A DNA stretch of 64,000 bases, taken from Aurelia coerulea (lineage: Eukaryota; Cnidaria; Scyphozoa; Semaeostomeae; Ulmaridae). A program made the translations under genes and the position numbers. This document shows positions 11,201 to 26,200 of the stretch, piece by piece; the stretch's first letter is position 1, and each line of letters opens with the position of its first letter. The stretch spans positions 15,521,501-15,585,500 of the forward strand of contig CM076955.1 in the NCBI GenBank assembly GCA_039566865.1, given 5' to 3'. Below the pieces are notes generated by a model. It was given only the letters and a program-made list of their open reading frames with translations. It was not told where the DNA came from and made no database searches.

Positions 11201-14200
11201 CGAGAGGAATGACCAGGACGCTGCTTCGATAAGCTTGGCTACCTTCGGATGCCAATAGCAAAATGATTAATAACATGACGTTTGCCTTCCCAGGAAACAA
11301 TTTCAAAAGTGATGCTTGATAGTAATCCAACGAGATACGTGACTGTTAGCAAAGAAGGAATTATTGGCATATGGAGTGTCAACCTTGAATTGACTCGCTC
11401 TGTTGACATTAGCAGCTCACTTGAAGACGAGACAATCACAGGGAGACGAAGGACAAAACTTTGGGTAACGGATGCAATTCGTATGCCGAATGTTCATAAA
11501 ATGGCTATTGCTTCGACAAACAGAGATATATGTTTCTTTGATATGTCAACACCAACCTACAAAGCTTTGTTTCATCTACAAGGTAGGTGAAAAATCTACT
11601 ATTTGAAATTGCACTCTACAAGCCTTGCAATCTCTGTCTGACATTTCAGTTCCTGCCTCTTTATGAGTTTTCAATCCACCTTTTCAAGGTAAGAGGCGTG
11701 AAAGCGGAAGTTTTTTGTTATTTGAGATATTGCATTTTTGAGGCCAAAATCTTGTTCTGCGTACAAAGTTTAGCAAAGTAGCAAATTTTCACATTCATAT
11801 ATGTCTTGATTTCAAAATTATGACAATTTTAAGAATTTAAAGTCATAAGGGCTTTGACCGTGAAATAAAAGTTTGGACAAATTTTTGTCCAAACTCCGAT
11901 TTCCACGGTCAAAGCCCTTATGAACTGAAATTCTTTACATCATGATAATTCCTAACTAGAAACAGATATGAATGTGAAAATTTGTCTGAAGACTAAACTT
12001 TGTACGCACAATAAGATTTTAGTCTCAAAAATGCAAAATCTCAAACAACAAAATACTTCCGCTTTCGCGCCTCTTACCTTGAAAAGGTGGATTAAATTTT
12101 TGAGATTTTGCTTTGTAGTTTTAATGTCTTGTCTCGCCCTGAAATTATTGGTTGGTTTAAATTCGTCTTCCTGAATTTGATAAAACTTGAGCACAAAACA
12201 GTCTTCTAGTAACAAGCTTGGGGAGCAAGAGGCTTGCAGTAATTGATTCTTTTTTGTTCAAATTTCTGCTGCCTGCTATGGAGGCAGAGAATTATCATTT
12301 GTATATTCTTTCCCATTTGTATCTTTATCTTAAACTTGTTATTTCAGCATTACCGCAAGTGCCGATGTGCTTGGAATACTACTATGATAAAAAGGTGAGG
12401 CTGTCATAAAATAATGTCAAAGAATTTGAATAATTTAACATCAACGATATTTTTTCTGGCAATAACCACTTGACCACTAACATAGTCGTCAAACACTTAG
12501 AAATTGTAGTGTAATTGTATGTTTGTTACACTAATATTTGAATGAATTGCTTTGAAAGAACATCCAGGTACTTAGGGCCTGTTTATAAGGGGAAAACATC
12601 TCACCTGCCAGACCCGGGGCCGACAGGCGAGATTCCACCTTCCCATCTCCCATAGAATCCCTTGTTTTTTCATTTCGCGTTTATATGATGTACGCAACAC
12701 CACCGGTATAGTGAGATATCGCCTTACCAGAGGTAGAATCTCACCTGGGTAAGGTGAAATTTTTCCATATAAACGAAACCCTACCGGTATAGTGAGGTGT
12801 ATTGGCTTCCTTCGTTGATTCCTATTGGTTAATTCGTTCCACACGGATGAGAGATTTTACTCCACCTCGCCTCTCAACCCCGGGGCTGACAAGTAAGGTA
12901 ACAAATCTCATATAAACAGTGGCTGAAATTTACCTCGCCTGTCAGCCCCTTGTCTGGCAGGTGAGGTGTTTTCCCTCATATAAACAGAAAATGCAGCAAT
13001 TTGTTACATTGCAAATAATTTTGAGATTGTGACTCCATCAAACTAGAAAAGCAAGTGACTTATGCTTACAACAATTAGACCTTTTTAACCAAACGTTGTC
13101 TTTTAGAATCCTAATAACAATTTTGGAGACCCACTGAATCCTCGGTGCCCCTCAAACGACGGTGTTGAGAACACGAAACATGTTTTGCTGCATTGCCATT
13201 CTCACGATGCACATAAGAGAGATCTTCTCGATAGTGTAATCGCAGCGTTGCAACCGTACGGTTTTTCAAGTCTTTCAAACGCGCTATTACTTGAAATGAT
13301 ACTGTAAGGTGATAAATGCTTGTCTGTTTATTACTTTAATACAGAAATTCTTAAAAAATACATATGTATAGAACACAACATTTTGATTGAAATTCGCTAC
13401 TAATACCTAGCTGCTGTAACCTTTAAGGGGGATTTAGTTTTAATTGTAGAGTATAATAGTTACGCGTATTGTATAGTTTTCTTTTTTTGTATTTATCAGT
13501 GGTTTTAACTTTATGTAATGGCCGCAGGGTAGACACAGCCTTTTGCTCCCTCTGGTATCGTTTAAGTGTTATAGTGGAGTAATTTTGTAAGTAGTGTAGC
13601 TAGTAATATGTCATTGTAAGTTTTTATTGGATTATAGAAAAAGATCCTAATAATTTTCCGCCATTAATTTAGAATTCTCGATGGCTCTAATTTTGGATTT
13701 TACATACCTTTTTCCAATGAAAAATTCGTGCCATAGCATCGAGAATGAATTACAGTAAAAACCTGCATATAAGAACCTTACATTTTGAAATCCCCCTGTT
13801 TAGGTTCTTATGCATATGATGCTATTCTTGAAAACAGAATGCAAGGTTCTTAAACAGTTTCTTATCAAAAGAATCAATTACAGATCTTCGAGAATTTAGG
13901 CCAAATATAAGAAAACAAGGTTTTCACGTACTCACTATCATGACACAATTTTCTAAAGAACAATATCCACACAATTAGCTTCTAAAGATTTGTATCTACT
14001 TAAGTTTTGGCTAAATTTCTTAAAACATTTTATCACATATTACCAACCAGTAGTTTACATTTAACTTTTTTAAGATAAGAACCTTCCTTGAACTTCAGGA
14101 TGAATAGGTTCTTCTGTAATGGGGTGAAATTAGAGCATTTTAGGCCTTAGGTTCTTATAAATGGGTGGTTCTTATATGCGGGCTTTTACTATAGATGATC

Positions 14201-17200
14201 CTTCTTGGTGTAGCTACATAACACTACCTGAATTTCCTCTCAGGCTATTCATTCGAAGAAACTTTTGATAACGATATAGACAAACCTTGTTAAAGATTTT
14301 ATGTCTACTCATAGACTTATTACTTTTCGTCCCTTATTTCCCTGCGTTCTTTGATTTGCTGATATCACTTGGTAATAGCGACTCATAACATTTCTCTTAT
14401 AAAGTGGGCCCCCTTTAGGCCCATATGAAGTGGTTCTGTATTTACCTATCAAATCGCTAGAATTTTGTTTTCAACCAATAAGGAGGCGCTACTTAAACAG
14501 TTGTTGTTGTTGCTTACAAAAAACGGTTGATACGGCCTAGAGTTCTCGTAGCTGCAATGGATCTATTTTGTTTCGACAGGGGAAGATTATTACTTGAAAA
14601 GTATGTATTTTGCGATGACTAGGTCAGGAAAACATTATTCTTTGTACTAAAAGTTTGCTTTTCAATGTTTAAGCTCTCTAAGCCAGACTTTGAAGCGATT
14701 TTATTGAGTGTACGAGAACCCCGCTTGTTTACGCCGTTTTGTAACAGGGGGCCCACTTTATAAGAATAATGGTATGAGTCCCTATTGAGCAAGTGGTATC
14801 AGCAAATCAAAGAACGCAGGGAAACAAGGGACGAAAAGTTATATGTCTAGTCTACTCTGCCAGAACTCCAATTGATTTGTCGCTTACTAATTTCATATGC
14901 AGTCTGGTAGCTGTTTCTATTACCATATTGTAAGTTGACCTTATTTCCTTGACAGAACCACGCTGGAAAAAGCATGCTGTTCTTTGGTACCGACAGAGGA
15001 GATATCAACATTTTGATATTTCACAAGCCGATTAAAGGTTTATTTGAGAAGCCATTCAAGAAGGGAGACTCGGTTTGGCGTATATTTTTTAGCGTAAGTT
15101 TACATGTTATTTAGCCTATTTGAAAGATCAGGTATTTATATCCGCCATTTTAAAGTTGTGCGCCATTTTAGCCTTGCCCAGTCGGCATGATCTGCACGCT
15201 CTTGAAAATCTACATAACTTTCTTTACACTACTCTTGTAAGGTTTTTGCTACAATCCAGGTTTGTCTAAAGCACTTGAAGCGCTGATTTCTCTGGCCTTA
15301 CGTGGGCTGGATTTCTAATTTTGTTTTTAGGCCGGATTCTAGCGTACCGCATGTCTTCTTCCAATGATCACTTGCTTGTCATATTCTTCTCCAACAACAA
15401 ATCTTCCCTGTAAGTCTATGTAACAGGCAATCAAATTGAAATGCAGCCTTCAGATTGAAAACCATCATTCACATGCTTCATTATGGGACGGAGAAACATA
15501 TTATTTGAAGCCTTTATATAGGCAGTTAGGCCTTGTTCTTTCTTGTTTGCACATGTATGCAATATTTTCGCTCTTCGTCCCAGTTTCTGGAACGCAAAAT
15601 TCGACTGTTTGCAGGAGAACGGACCGATTGCGTATCTGCTTTTGATTCTGCTCACACGGGAATGACGTTGTTTCCTTCCGCAATCGTTTCTACGGTTCTT
15701 TCCGTTATTTCAAGTAACAAGAGCACCGCACGCATGCTCTTAGGGCAAGAGTCTTATCGTTCCATTTTTGGACTCGTTCTACATTTGATCGCCTGTTCAC
15801 ATGGGCACGGAACGGAACAGAACGATTGCGTATCGGTTCACTTTTCGAATCGATGTTCTACTTTGCCACTTTTCGAAACAGAACAGTGTTTTCGAAGCAT
15901 TTCCTTCTGAACGCAACCCCTGGGCGTTTCACTTTTCGAAACGGAACTATATGGAAGGGAATGATTGCGTTCCTGTGTGAACGGGGCTTTTCTTTGGTGG
16001 GATAGAGATTTTGTGAAAATCAAGCTTCTTTTCCCACCCTCGTCTTCAATGGCTTCCTTTACTTCATGTAGCATCTAATTTTCAAACTGTTTCGAGGTTG
16101 TTAACATCCTTAAGAGAGATTGATAGGTGAACTCTTGTAACTTTGTGATGGAGTGATTGATAGTATTAGTATTACTGAATGTATTTAAAGGCAGTCTGTC
16201 ACATATTTGATTGGTTGATAATGAAAGTACAAAGAATAGGAAATTTGAATGGCTGCTGATCCTATTGACTTTCTACGACCATAGAAAATGAGACCAATCA
16301 GCCCTTCTTTGTTTCAAATACACAGATTCACAAGGAAATCTGTTGCATTGAGCTCTCGCTTTGTTGCGGCCAATCAGATACACGACAGACTGCCTTTAAC
16401 CCTGTTGAAGTATATAAAAATGAAAGAGTGAAATGAATAGCTATACCTTCGTTTCAACAGGACTTATCACAACATTCAGGACTCGTATCTCATTGCATCT
16501 TATCACACATACATTCTGATTGGGTAAGACGAATGAGGTATCTACCAGAGAGTGACATGCTGATATCATGCTCAAGTAGCAGCAAAGAGTCTTTGGTTTT
16601 TAGAAGTCTGGATGAAAGAAAAAGAAAGACCTACATTTTCAAAGTTATGAAAGTAAGTGCAAATCTTCTTACACTGCTCGCTCGCTGGCTTCTTTATTCT
16701 GGCGAGAGAGAGTTTATTATAGCCAACAGTAAAGAGTTTTGGCTCTGATAAGCTATGAATGTAAGATAAATACTTTCTCGCTTGCTGGCTTCTTTATTCT
16801 GGCGAGAAAGAGTTTATCATAGCCAACAGTAAAGAGTTTTGGCTCTGATAAGCTATGAAAGTAAGATAAAGACTTTCTCGCTCGCTGGCTTCTTTATTCT
16901 GGCGAGAGAGAGTTTATTATAGCCAACAGTAAAGAGTTTTGGCTCTGATAAGCTATGAATGTAAGATAAACACCTCTGTCTTCAAAGTTTTGAAGCAAGG
17001 TCAATTTCTGTAAAACAAAGGATACCGTTCAAATTAAGTAAGACAAGACGATTCAACAGCCCCAAGAATAGATTTCACACCTTCTGTGCAGCCAACCGCA
17101 ATGTTTTGCTTTCCCTGTTTATTTTGATTTGATCGAGGGCACTCAGAGGTGTGAAATCTGTTCGTTATGGAGGCAAAATCGCGTTTGTCTTTTTGGAAAC

Positions 17201-20200
17201 CTTAATCAGTGGTTTACTACATTTTCCCTTGCTACGTTTTGAAAGTAATTAACTCTCTCGTTTAGTTTTGATATTCGTGGTATTTTACCCGGTGTGCAAG
17301 ACTATACTGAGGGAGATTTTGTAGGGGTGTTCTCAGAGCAATAGAAACGATAAGCTTGATCAGAAATTATGGATTTCGGGGGTCCAAGGCACCCACAAGG
17401 ACAACAGCCAGTACGGGCCAGCTGTATCTTGGGCAGCGGCAATGAATCCCTTCAAGTTTGAATTCAACTTAAGGGAACATTCCATGTGATTCCACAATCG
17501 TCGTAATTGGAATTCTTATTTAAAATTAAGCTAAAAGATAGCAATTAAATTTAAATTTTTCAAGCATAGGGCACAAATCTTTCAAATCTTTAAAGGGGTG
17601 GGTGTTAAATCCTATGCCATTTTTTCTTTGAATTGAATGGCTTGAAAGGAGCTCATGGTATTTTACTGTAACTCTGCCGTGGAAAGTTTTTGATAGGTTG
17701 TTTTTTTTTTCAAAATGGTAGCAATTTAATTTTTTTTTGAAAAAATTCAAATCATCGTAAATCCTAAACCAATAGGGGAAACATTACATAACCGTCAAGA
17801 AAACCCTAGTTTATGACGGTCTACAATATGGTGGCAAGCAGAAATCTGTAGCGTTTCTGGTTAAGGATTTAAAAATTTGATGACGTCATTGCCTCAAATT
17901 TAATAAATGCCGCCATTTTGAAACCAATCAAGATATCAAAAAATTTCCACTGTAGATTTACAGCAAAAAATCCTAAGCTCTTCCAAGCCATTTATTTCAA
18001 AGAAAACTGTAACAGAATTGTACATCAACCTTTTTGAAGATTTGAGCCCTATGTTGATTTTTCATAAATTGTTTATGAAGGTACGTTGAATGACTGTGAA
18101 TGGGTAGACTCCCATATGGGAGGCCAGAAAGGCCTTATTGCACTGATTTTCCTTTCATTTTAGGTCGAGGCATAACCAGATGCGTACCATTTTTAATCAA
18201 TATGGGTATTTGGGAAGTTCTTCTAATTATCCTGATAATTTTGTATCAATGATAGAATCAGGGCCCTGGAAGGGGGAGGGGACTGTAACTTACCTATTAC
18301 CTAGGGTTTTGCTTAATCAGCTCCCGGTCATCTTCCTTCATCTTGCTAACAACCTTATAATTTTTCCCAGGGTATTGACTGCTTTGACTATAGCAAAGGG
18401 CGAACAATCATCGCAACAGGAGGTGTAGATCATGTTGTTCGACTATGGGATCCCTATGTCACATTTAAGCCCATTGCAATTCTAAAAGGCCACCAAGCAT
18501 GTGTTATTGATGTCGTCGTACATGAAGGACTTGGACAAGTTTTCAGTTACTCCAAAGACGGCGTAAGTTTTGTCTTTATTCTTTTAAGGGAGGATTGGTT
18601 CCTTTCCATTCCATTTGATTCGTAGCTCAACGAGATGCTTTGAACGAATCTGTGGAGAGATGGAGGGTCAATAAGTTGGAAATAACTGAATCATTGGTTT
18701 TTTCGTGATCCACTAAGAATCTTACAGGACATTATACAGATTACCCTACTCTACCTACAAACTATTTTACAACAATGCAAGGGGACGATAACATGGGGAG
18801 CAAAAGACGATGACTACCCCACAGCCATTACATAGCAATCACTAAACAACATATAATTACATATAAATACTTCACACGATTAAAAACTAAGAAAATATAT
18901 ACTGTGCAAGAGTCTGTCTAATTTTCGATGTTAGATCAGGTTTGTGACCACTCGAAATAATGTCTTGAACAAAAGTGTTGACTCTTTGGTTCGTAGATGA
19001 ACGACCAACTCTTCCTTGCAGTTTTACATGAAAATTCAAACCCTAACTGAAAGTATATGGAAGTGATATATTGTTTAAGGGCAAAAACAATAAACTATCT
19101 CTTCAGAGAAAAGATTGCTGGAAAACCACTTCAGTAGCAAAACATGCCGGGTGAATAAAAAAAGGCACAGCGTTTGAAAGGCTACTGCTCTGTGAATATA
19201 TAAGTAATGCTATTTTGTACTATGTAGTTGAATAGCTAACATGTTCAATATCTTTTACAAGTTTTCCTGGCTGAAATCGGTTGCTTCGTTTAGATTTTAC
19301 AAGGGATTTTCTGAAAAACATCCCTTCGAGAAACCTTGAAAAACGTGCTAAAATCATGAGTAGGTTTCCTGGTGTGTTTACCTCACAGCAATGACTTGAC
19401 AACGCATTAGCACGTGCTATCCCCTTGGGGGAATGAAAAAGTCTTCCACCTAGTATGAATACTTATTCAGGGGGGATTCCATTCTTCCAAGAGGATAAAA
19501 TTCAAGTGAATGTCATTATTGGTAGGAAGGAAAACAAAGGGAAATTTGTTTTGTCGTTTTCCTTCGTTTTTGCAGGTTTTCGAAAGGGGCTTTCTTTAGA
19601 AAATCTCTCATATCGACGGGAAGGAATGGCCGATTAAAGCCTGGTAAATAAAACATATCCGGAATAAAACAAGACATTTTTCAATAGTATTGCTTTGTTA
19701 TTGAGTGAGCAGTATTTTTTTAAACGCCGGGCCTTTTTATTGACTCACCCGGTACAACTACAGATGCTGCTATTGTTATCGTTCTCATCTCTGTCTAGCG
19801 ATTTGTCTTCGTTTTTCAGTTTCTGGGAAATCAAAGCTTCTCTCAGGGCAAATTCACAGTCCGTTATTTGTACCAAATAGGCATGAAAATTATGCGTAAT
19901 CATGCGCCATTACAGGACATCACCTACTGTTACCAATGGTTTGATGATTTCAAAAATTCGTAAATTACTAACATTTTGTTTCATCAAATTAAAGTTTTCC
20001 ACCTAATTTTCGAGTTCTCGGGCTCTCCTTTTACCCTCGCTCTCTTCTTGTTTGTTTTAGAGAGGCTAAAACCTAATATCAGGCTAGTTAAAGATTGTAT
20101 TCTGGAAATACATTGGCGGTGACTTTTTATCACTAATGGTTTGGTTAGTTATGAAAAATGATGAAATTCATCAGAAACCTTGTCCCTGTACTTTGTGGTT

Positions 20201-23200
20201 TCGTTAAACTAGCATATATCTTACAAAACTCTTGATTTTTGGATTAGTTAGCTGTTAAACTCTTTTAAATTCTTTTCTAGTGCTTAAAGTCATGGGACAT
20301 CAGAGAACATTCTTGCATACAAACCATCATACTTCGCCTACCGTTTAGCACGTTATCACTAGACCACGGCTCCTTCCCGTTCTTTTTATCACCGAAATCA
20401 CTGAACACGTTGCTGATTTCTGTTGGCGATTGTCTGGCTGAATTGAAACTCGGGGCATCGACGTATTGTAAGAAACAACGCAATGCCCACGGTCGACCAT
20501 TGTGTTCTGTGCTCTACAACGCGGCATACCAACAGGTATCTCATTTACAAAAATTGGCTAAGGTTTCCTTACACCCACTTAGAGTCATGTGATCAATCTC
20601 TTGTTAAAACATCTTTTGAATTCTTCAACATATTTCGCCTCGAAACTTGTGCGAAAATACAAAAAGTAATATGATACTAACTACTAACGTATCCCAAGAG
20701 TATCTGGTCACATGCCCGGGGGGGGGGGGTAACTTGAGTTCTCATGACACGGCGGGGTTGTGCCATTCAAAGCGTAAAACTACCACCCATAAATCTGTTA
20801 GAATCTCTGAAAAGTATACCCATAAATCCGGAAAAATTCTGAAAAGTATACCCGTAAATCCAGAAAAACCGAAAAAGTTCACTCGTTAATCAAGTCATGG
20901 GATATCAGAGAACAAAAAATCCTACCCACAAATCCGGAAAATATTAAAAATCGTTGAAAACCATACCCATAAATCCGGACTCTATCATAGAAACGTACCC
21001 TAAAAAATGGCACAGCCCCGTACCATGGAGAACCTAAGTTACCCCCCCCCCCCCGGGGTCATATGATTTAAAATGAGTAAAACAAATCTTTAGCTGGTTT
21101 TTTCTATTTACAAACATCTTAAACTTAAATTTTCACACACTGGGTTGGGTCAAAAATTGTATCCACTGCTTGGAAAATAGTGACTAGGAGATGGAACATT
21201 ATTTTCTTTATCATCAAGCTCATATTCAAATTAGTTGAAGACAGTGTCGGTTTTCCTTATTTTCATTTTGAATTATTTTATACCCCCACCCCTCCCCACA
21301 AATGGGACCATTTCCAGCTATAAATCGTCTCAAAAGCATAGGATAGACCAGAATGGAACGTGGAATTAGCGTTCCCATACAAACCCCCTTGGCAGCATTT
21401 CCCTTATTCTTGGTTCTAAAAGATGAATGATTTTACCAAGCAAAATGTTCAGATCTAAGTTAGCCTTTGGCTGGTAGATGAACTTTTTGGTTTTGAATAT
21501 CGGCCGTGTACACTTTACCAAACGTATTACCCTTTTACTCACCTGATATAGGAATACGCAATGAATGTCGAAAACAAAATGAGCGCAAGAAGAATTTAAC
21601 TTGTCTTCATGTTGTAGGTGATCACCGGCTGCGAAGGATCAGAGGTGATTGTTTGGGATGTGGAGACAGGCAAGAGAATGTTGCACATGAAAAATGTTCA
21701 TGACGGAGAAGAACTGTCATGTATGGCTTTAGATGGGCAGGGTCAAAGATTGATCACGGGTGCAAGAGATGGAACTGCGAAAGTAAGTAATATCAATATC
21801 TGATCTTCCTTTGCTGATGTGCTCTCGAGTACCGAATAAACGGGGAGGGGATGAGAATAATCGGGGGAGGGGTTGAAATGGTTGGGTATAATAATAATCG
21901 AAGGGGTTGGAACTGTTGCGTTATTTAGAGTCGACACAGAAAATAGGCCTGTGCTTTTAAGCCAACGAGTATTCAAAACATGTTTACGCAAAACCAGCTC
22001 ATACCGTTTTATACTATAGGTTGTTTACGCTAATAGGAAAGTCCCCTGGGTATAAATATAATATTAACATAATAGAATAATATCAATTACACAACATATT
22101 CCTTTCTAGAGTTCATACAAAATTACTTTTTGTTGTCCATATTTTCAAGTGCTTTCAGGGAAGGTTTAATTATCCTCTTTGGTCTTTTTAAAATGTTTGA
22201 AGGTGGAAGTCTTGGTCCCTCAGAGACTGACTGACTGCGTTCAGTTGACTGACTGATTTGTGTTGCTGCTGTTTCTGGTGAAGGTGGTGGTAAGGGAGTG
22301 ATCTGAACTCGGTTACGCTTCACTTCTGAAGTAGGTGTGGCTATGACGTATTGCCTGAATTTACCGTGCCAAAACAAAATTGTGAAAAATATTCATAACG
22401 TAGGCTAGCCTTTTAGTGGCAGAACAATGCTTGAAGTATTTCAATTGGCCACTTAGTTTTTTTCCATAACAGATTGCGTTGGGCCACATTTTTTGGGTCA
22501 CCCGGTAGAAAATCTGATTAGTTCAAAAACAGCACTTTCTTTGTTCCCCAAAGATGAAAAATTCAAATAAATAATAATAATAATAAATTATAATGATAAT
22601 ACAATGATAAAGAAGGTATTAGAGTCAGATTCCTGCAAAATTCGGTGGGACTTTTCCTTTCAAACGGATAAGAAACTGAATCATAACAAACCTGATATAA
22701 CTGTGATATAGGGACTGTGATAGATAAGGTAAACAAAACATGTCTCATCATTGATCCATCATCCCCCTTTGACCCTCGTATAGCAGTGAAAGAAGAAGAG
22801 AAATTATCCAACTATAACGAACTCAAATACGGACTTGCAATGATCTGGAGCATGAAGAAGGTAACCATCGTACCCATAGTAATTGGAGCTCTCCGAAGGG
22901 TCACAGAAAAGATTGAATTCTGGATACAACAGATCGGCATAGACTGTCCAGTTGAGCTGTTGCAGAAAGGATGCCTCCTTGGATCAGCTAGGATCATTGG
23001 GAAAAGTACTTAACAACTAAGGATAAGAAGAAGAAGGAAAAAATATATGATACCCATGGCTGCAGGTAGTAGCCCGCTATTCATGCAACATTCACCAGGA
23101 ACAAGAACTTACCTGAGAACAAACAAATGATAATGATAATACAATTCATTTACAGTTATGCCGGGTCGACCCAGTCGAGATGCCGTCGGCAGTCGGCACA

Positions 23201-26200
23201 TGGTTTGACTCAGTCGAACCAAGTGTCAATTTGGTTTTATAAGAGTCGTGCCGCGCCGAACCAGACAAAATTTTTCGAAATTCACTCGATTCGGCACGGC
23301 GCGGCATGACTTATAAAACGGGCCTAAAGCATCAGTGATAATGTCAGTAAATTCGTTCCTATGAATACGAAATGAATATCATATATTCTCTTTGGATGAG
23401 TCTCGTGAAATTTCAAAACTGTAAGGACTTAAGGAGATACATAGACTGATTGCGATGAGTGGCCATGTCATCAGTCTAAATGATACACACCTGAAAATAC
23501 TAGAGAGGTCTAGGGAGAGCAGTTTCATAGCCCCTTGGGAATAGGACGGTATTGGTGAATTTTTATCCCATTCAGCCTTCTTTATGAGCAACAAGCTGTG
23601 CACGGTATTATACTCGACCCACCGCTCCTCCCTCAGCGACGGTTTCCGACAGCGAGGTCCCCTTTGCTCTCTGCATTTCTTAGTGGCTTGGAAGGAAAGG
23701 AAACGGATCCATTAAGAGTATCACACCGAAAGGAGTGCTTGCTATGGTTTGCGTACGGGATGGGGACATGCTGTTGTGCAAGGTATTCCTTTCACAATTT
23801 TGCTCCCTTACTGTGTATTTTAATGATAAGGGTTAATGATAAACATTTCCCTCTTTCAACAAGTAAATTCCCTAATCAGATAGGTCAGTTCGATAACTAT
23901 GTACTCGAATCTTGTTTTTATTACCTTTCTCCCAAAGATATGGAACTTGACAACTGGGTTGCAAGAGAAGAAGCTGGAGCCCTTCGAAGAATCGGAGATC
24001 ACAGCGATAATTGCTTTCCCCGAAAGAGAGCAGATTTTGACTGTTGGGTGGAGCAGAAAGCTGCTCATGTTCAACGATTCTTTGGAGGTAAGATAAATTG
24101 CTTATTTGCCCTGAATGCTATTTTTTGTGAATTCAGAAGTTGTGACCGTTAAGGCTTTCTTCTCTTCGATGTGCTTTGAGCTTCCATCCAGAAGATGTTC
24201 CTTTGCTTGTAATGTCTGTTACGCTATTCGTTAAAAGGACGGGATTCTAAAAAAATCCCTCTTGCTCACAAACGAAGTTCAGGATAACAAGAGTCAGCGA
24301 TAGAGGATTTGAAGTGTCTGGTGTGAATCATATGGCCAGGAGAAAGACGAAAAACATTCTTGTAGATATTCATTTCAGTTCAGCAAAGATGCATTAGTGA
24401 TTAAGACCTAAAGGCCAAATATTGAAGACTCAAATCATGTTTTGATTAACATGGACTCGACAGGCCAGTACGTTTCGAATCGAGTAAACAAGCTATTTAT
24501 AGTAAACAGGATATTATCAAGATAGAAGTAAGAACACATGTAAATCATGTAATTAATTATCAAAGGGGGAAGAAACACCATGCAGAATGTACCAAGGGAA
24601 AACTAAAGAAGACAGAGTGGAATTGATGACTGTTGGGAATTGAGTGAAGGCCAATCTCCCGTGCATTCAGAATAAACATTCAGAAATTAGTAGATAGAGC
24701 TCCTTGGAGGCCTTAGCTATGATACTGAATCATCGAGGGAACCAGTAGTATGCCTGGTCGTATTGGAGTGATCTCTGACGGCCGAAAAGCTACTCGTTGT
24801 GGATTTTCCCTGCTGGTAGATTCTTAGATGCTTGCGGCTACAGACCGCAAGGTAGCGGTATGTTTTGCCAAAGTAGCTGGCACTGCAGCTAGTGAACTGA
24901 AATTTATAAGATAGCGAAGGAGCGGCAGCGGGTAGAAACCCTACCTTTGAAAGGGAGAGCTCTTAGATAACGCTTATCCGCATATCTAGGACAAGTTTAA
25001 TTTTCATGTGGCCAACCAAGTTGGTAAGTTTCTTCCTTTTAAAGATAGGGTTCCTACCCCCTGCTGCTTGTCCGCTATTTACAAAATTCAGTGCGCTAGC
25101 TGCAATGCTAGTTACTTTGGCAAAATATCCCACCTAAGTGTCTGCAGCCGCGAGCATCTAGGTATCAATGAGCAGGGAAAATCCATCAAAAGTAGCTTTT
25201 CGGCCATCACAGATCACTCCAATCAGCCTGGGCATGCTAGTTCCCTCGATGATTTCAGTGATATGGCTAGCACCTCCAAAGACTCCAATTTACTAATTTT
25301 TTGCAGTTTATTAAGGTGGTTCTGCTTTCCGCTCTTATGAGCACGGAAAGCCAGTTTTTAGAAATCCGTCCCTCCAGAAACTTATTAACTGCCCTAGAAC
25401 CAATCAGTCTATAGAATTACTGTAAAAAGTATATTATTTCTCATACTCTAATACGCCGTTTAAGCCGGATCTCCACGAGGCGCAACAATGTCGCGGCGGG
25501 CGATTTTCTTGCAATGATTTTCCGTTGTGAAAAGCAAGCCATGATCTCCACATGCTCTTTGTCTCTATTGTTGTTGTGTTGTATCAGAACATAAACATTT
25601 TCTATTGGCTATTTTTTTGCGGACAAATGTCAAGCCGTTAAAAGTAGAAAATACTGCATAATACACAACTGCAATTTGGTTTAGCAGACTGAATTACTGT
25701 TTTAATCGAAGTCTGCAGTGATCCGAAATCCTTTTCAGAGCTGGTTGAAGAGTGTAAAGATAGACTTACACATTCTATTAAGGGCAGACCAGATATGGAA
25801 CGAGGAAGTACTCTCAAGCATATAATTGATTGTTACGTATTGGCTAAAGGCTGCTTACATATTTAGATTTCTAAAAGTGGACCATAACTTAGCCAATTTT
25901 TTCCCTCCAATCTTTTATACTTAGTATTCAGTATTCAGCCAGGGTTTGGTACCGAAGAGAAAGTAGTTGGGTAAATGAAATTTCCCACACAGTAAGGTTT
26001 GGTAAAAATGTTTCTTTGCACATAATATTGGACAAAATTACCTGTCAACTTTCTTCTTGCACTCTGTACCATTTGTGGTAGAACAGCGATGCACAGATAT
26101 TCTTGCTAATCTCAAGTAATGCTGGTAATGATCATCATCAGTTTGTTGGCTTGAATAGAATGTTTGAACCTTGTTAAATCTAGAATATACGTTCTTTTGG

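Noticed and set aside
22123..22377. Minus-strand frame that looked like the C-terminus of an LTR retrotransposon polyprotein
   Set aside because: Only a basic, proline-rich tail is visible; no LTR, integrase or other pol motif was found nearby.
23598..24152. Open frame of 184 codons
   Set aside because: It overlaps exon 13 in a different phase; the exon frame matches WD40 signatures and has splice sites.
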